Source of the DNA: Paenibacillus sp. LS1
GTDB lineage: Bacteria > Bacillota > Bacilli > Paenibacillales > Paenibacillaceae
DNA: 64,000 nucleotides
Assembly (NCBI RefSeq): GCF_026013365.1
Contig: NZ_JAPDOE010000001.1
Coordinates: 248,001 to 312,000 of the forward strand
Reading direction: 5' to 3'
Each line of letters starts with the position of its first letter. The stretch's first letter is position 1. A model generated the notes under the pieces. That model had not been told where the DNA came from. It worked only from the letters and a program-made list of their open reading frames with translations, and did not search any database. Shown here piece by piece: positions 63,658-64,000 of this stretch. The translations under genes and the position numbers were made by a program.

Positions 63658-64000
63658 ATGGAACAATATCGTATTCACCAAGAAAAAGGTATGGAGATCG
63701 GTCTCTATTCCATTGGAGATCATTTAAGTAATCCACTAACAGGGCATCGCATCTCTGCACAGCAACGGATTAATGAATTAATCGAAACTGCCCAGCTGGC
63801 CGAAGAAGCAGGACTTGATGTATTCGCAGTAGGGGAGAGTCATCAGCCGTTATTTGCAACCCAGGCACATACTGTGATCCTAGGAGCAATTGCCCAAGCA
63901 ACCAAAACCATTAAAATCGCCAGCTCGGCAACAGTCCTGAGTACATCCGACCCGGTCCGCGTATATGAAGACTTTGCAACGTTGGATCTCATTTCAAATG
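63658..64000 (+). CDS. LLM-class flavin-dependent oxidoreductase (N-terminal part)
   Basis: The first 114 residues are present; the gene continues past the right edge. Luciferase-like start: MEIGLYSIGDH, ELIETAQLAEEAGLDVFAVGESHQP, AIAQATKTIKIASSATVLSTSDPVRVYEDFATLDLIS. GGAAGGA lies 9 bases before the ATG at 63658. Such enzymes use FMN or F420; the operon context suggests detoxification. Confidence 0.88.
   Translation, partial: MEQYRIHQEKGMEIGLYSIGDHLSNPLTGHRISAQQRINELIETAQLAEEAGLDVFAVGESHQPLFATQAHTVILGAIAQATKTIKIASSATVLSTSDPVRVYEDFATLDLISN

Overview
The window reads as a chromosomal segment of a spore-forming Bacillota close to Paenibacillus. The signs are surface proteins ending in three S-layer-homology (SLH) repeats, a YesM/YesN-type two-component system beside LplABC-type sugar transport genes, a GerAB-type germinant transporter, strong AGGAGG ribosome binding sites, GTG and TTG starts, and many polysaccharide- and sugar-linked genes with dedicated regulators. 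This assignment is inferred from gene content, not from a marker gene. I saw no rRNA, tRNA, CRISPR array, insertion sequence or prophage.

Layout: 1-4781 holds the end of cydA, then cydB, cydD and cydC (cytochrome bd oxidase and its assembly exporter). 5024-10417 is a response regulator, histidine kinase, ABC ATPase and FtsX-type permease unit. 10553-14004 is a drug-efflux-type MFS gene preceded by an 18-codon leader peptide and a long hairpin, followed by a PD-(D/E)XK nuclease-like protein and a flavin monooxygenase-like protein. 14609-18658 is a very large secreted protein (lamin-tail domain, DUF2252, SLH). 18857-25776 is a YesN/YesM pair convergent with a three-gene carbohydrate ABC transporter. 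25963-30808 holds small metabolic and redox genes (MetX-like hydrolase and LysR, NUDIX, HxlR and a SpxH/DsbA-like protein, and an Lsm-like basic protein). 31174-36882 is a glycoside region: GH51 arabinofuranosidase with a divergent ArsR-type regulator, a decayed phosphotransferase pseudogene, and an AraC regulator divergent from a GH4 glycosidase. 36965-39796 is a LysR / acetoacetate decarboxylase-like / ketopantoate reductase-like cassette. 40681-43572 holds a siderophore-binding lipoprotein and an AraC-siderophore-sensor regulator, each with a Fur-like box.

43770-46540 is codB-codA (cytosine permease and deaminase) behind a leader that carries a PyrR-type recognition sequence and a strong intrinsic terminator, so the operon is probably attenuated by uridine nucleotides. 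46758-53100 is a six-gene minus-strand operon (metallo-beta-lactamase-fold hydrolase, two Cof-type HAD phosphatases and a complete Fe3+/phosphonate-class ABC importer) opposite a SorC-type regulator, which suggests uptake and dephosphorylation of a phosphorylated compound. 54346-55748 is a lone GerAB-like transporter with a small membrane protein. 55957-60009 is an SLH-anchored protein with two tandem metallophosphatase modules. 60155-64000 holds a WYL regulator, a VOC protein, and a DoxX-pirin-MarR-LLM oxidoreductase group behind a promoter with two identical-type palindromic operators.

The best candidates for something undescribed are the leader peptide and hairpin before the MFS gene, the PyrR-type attenuator on codBA, the LTD-DUF2252-SLH fusion, the phosphoester-uptake cluster, and the twin operator before doxX.
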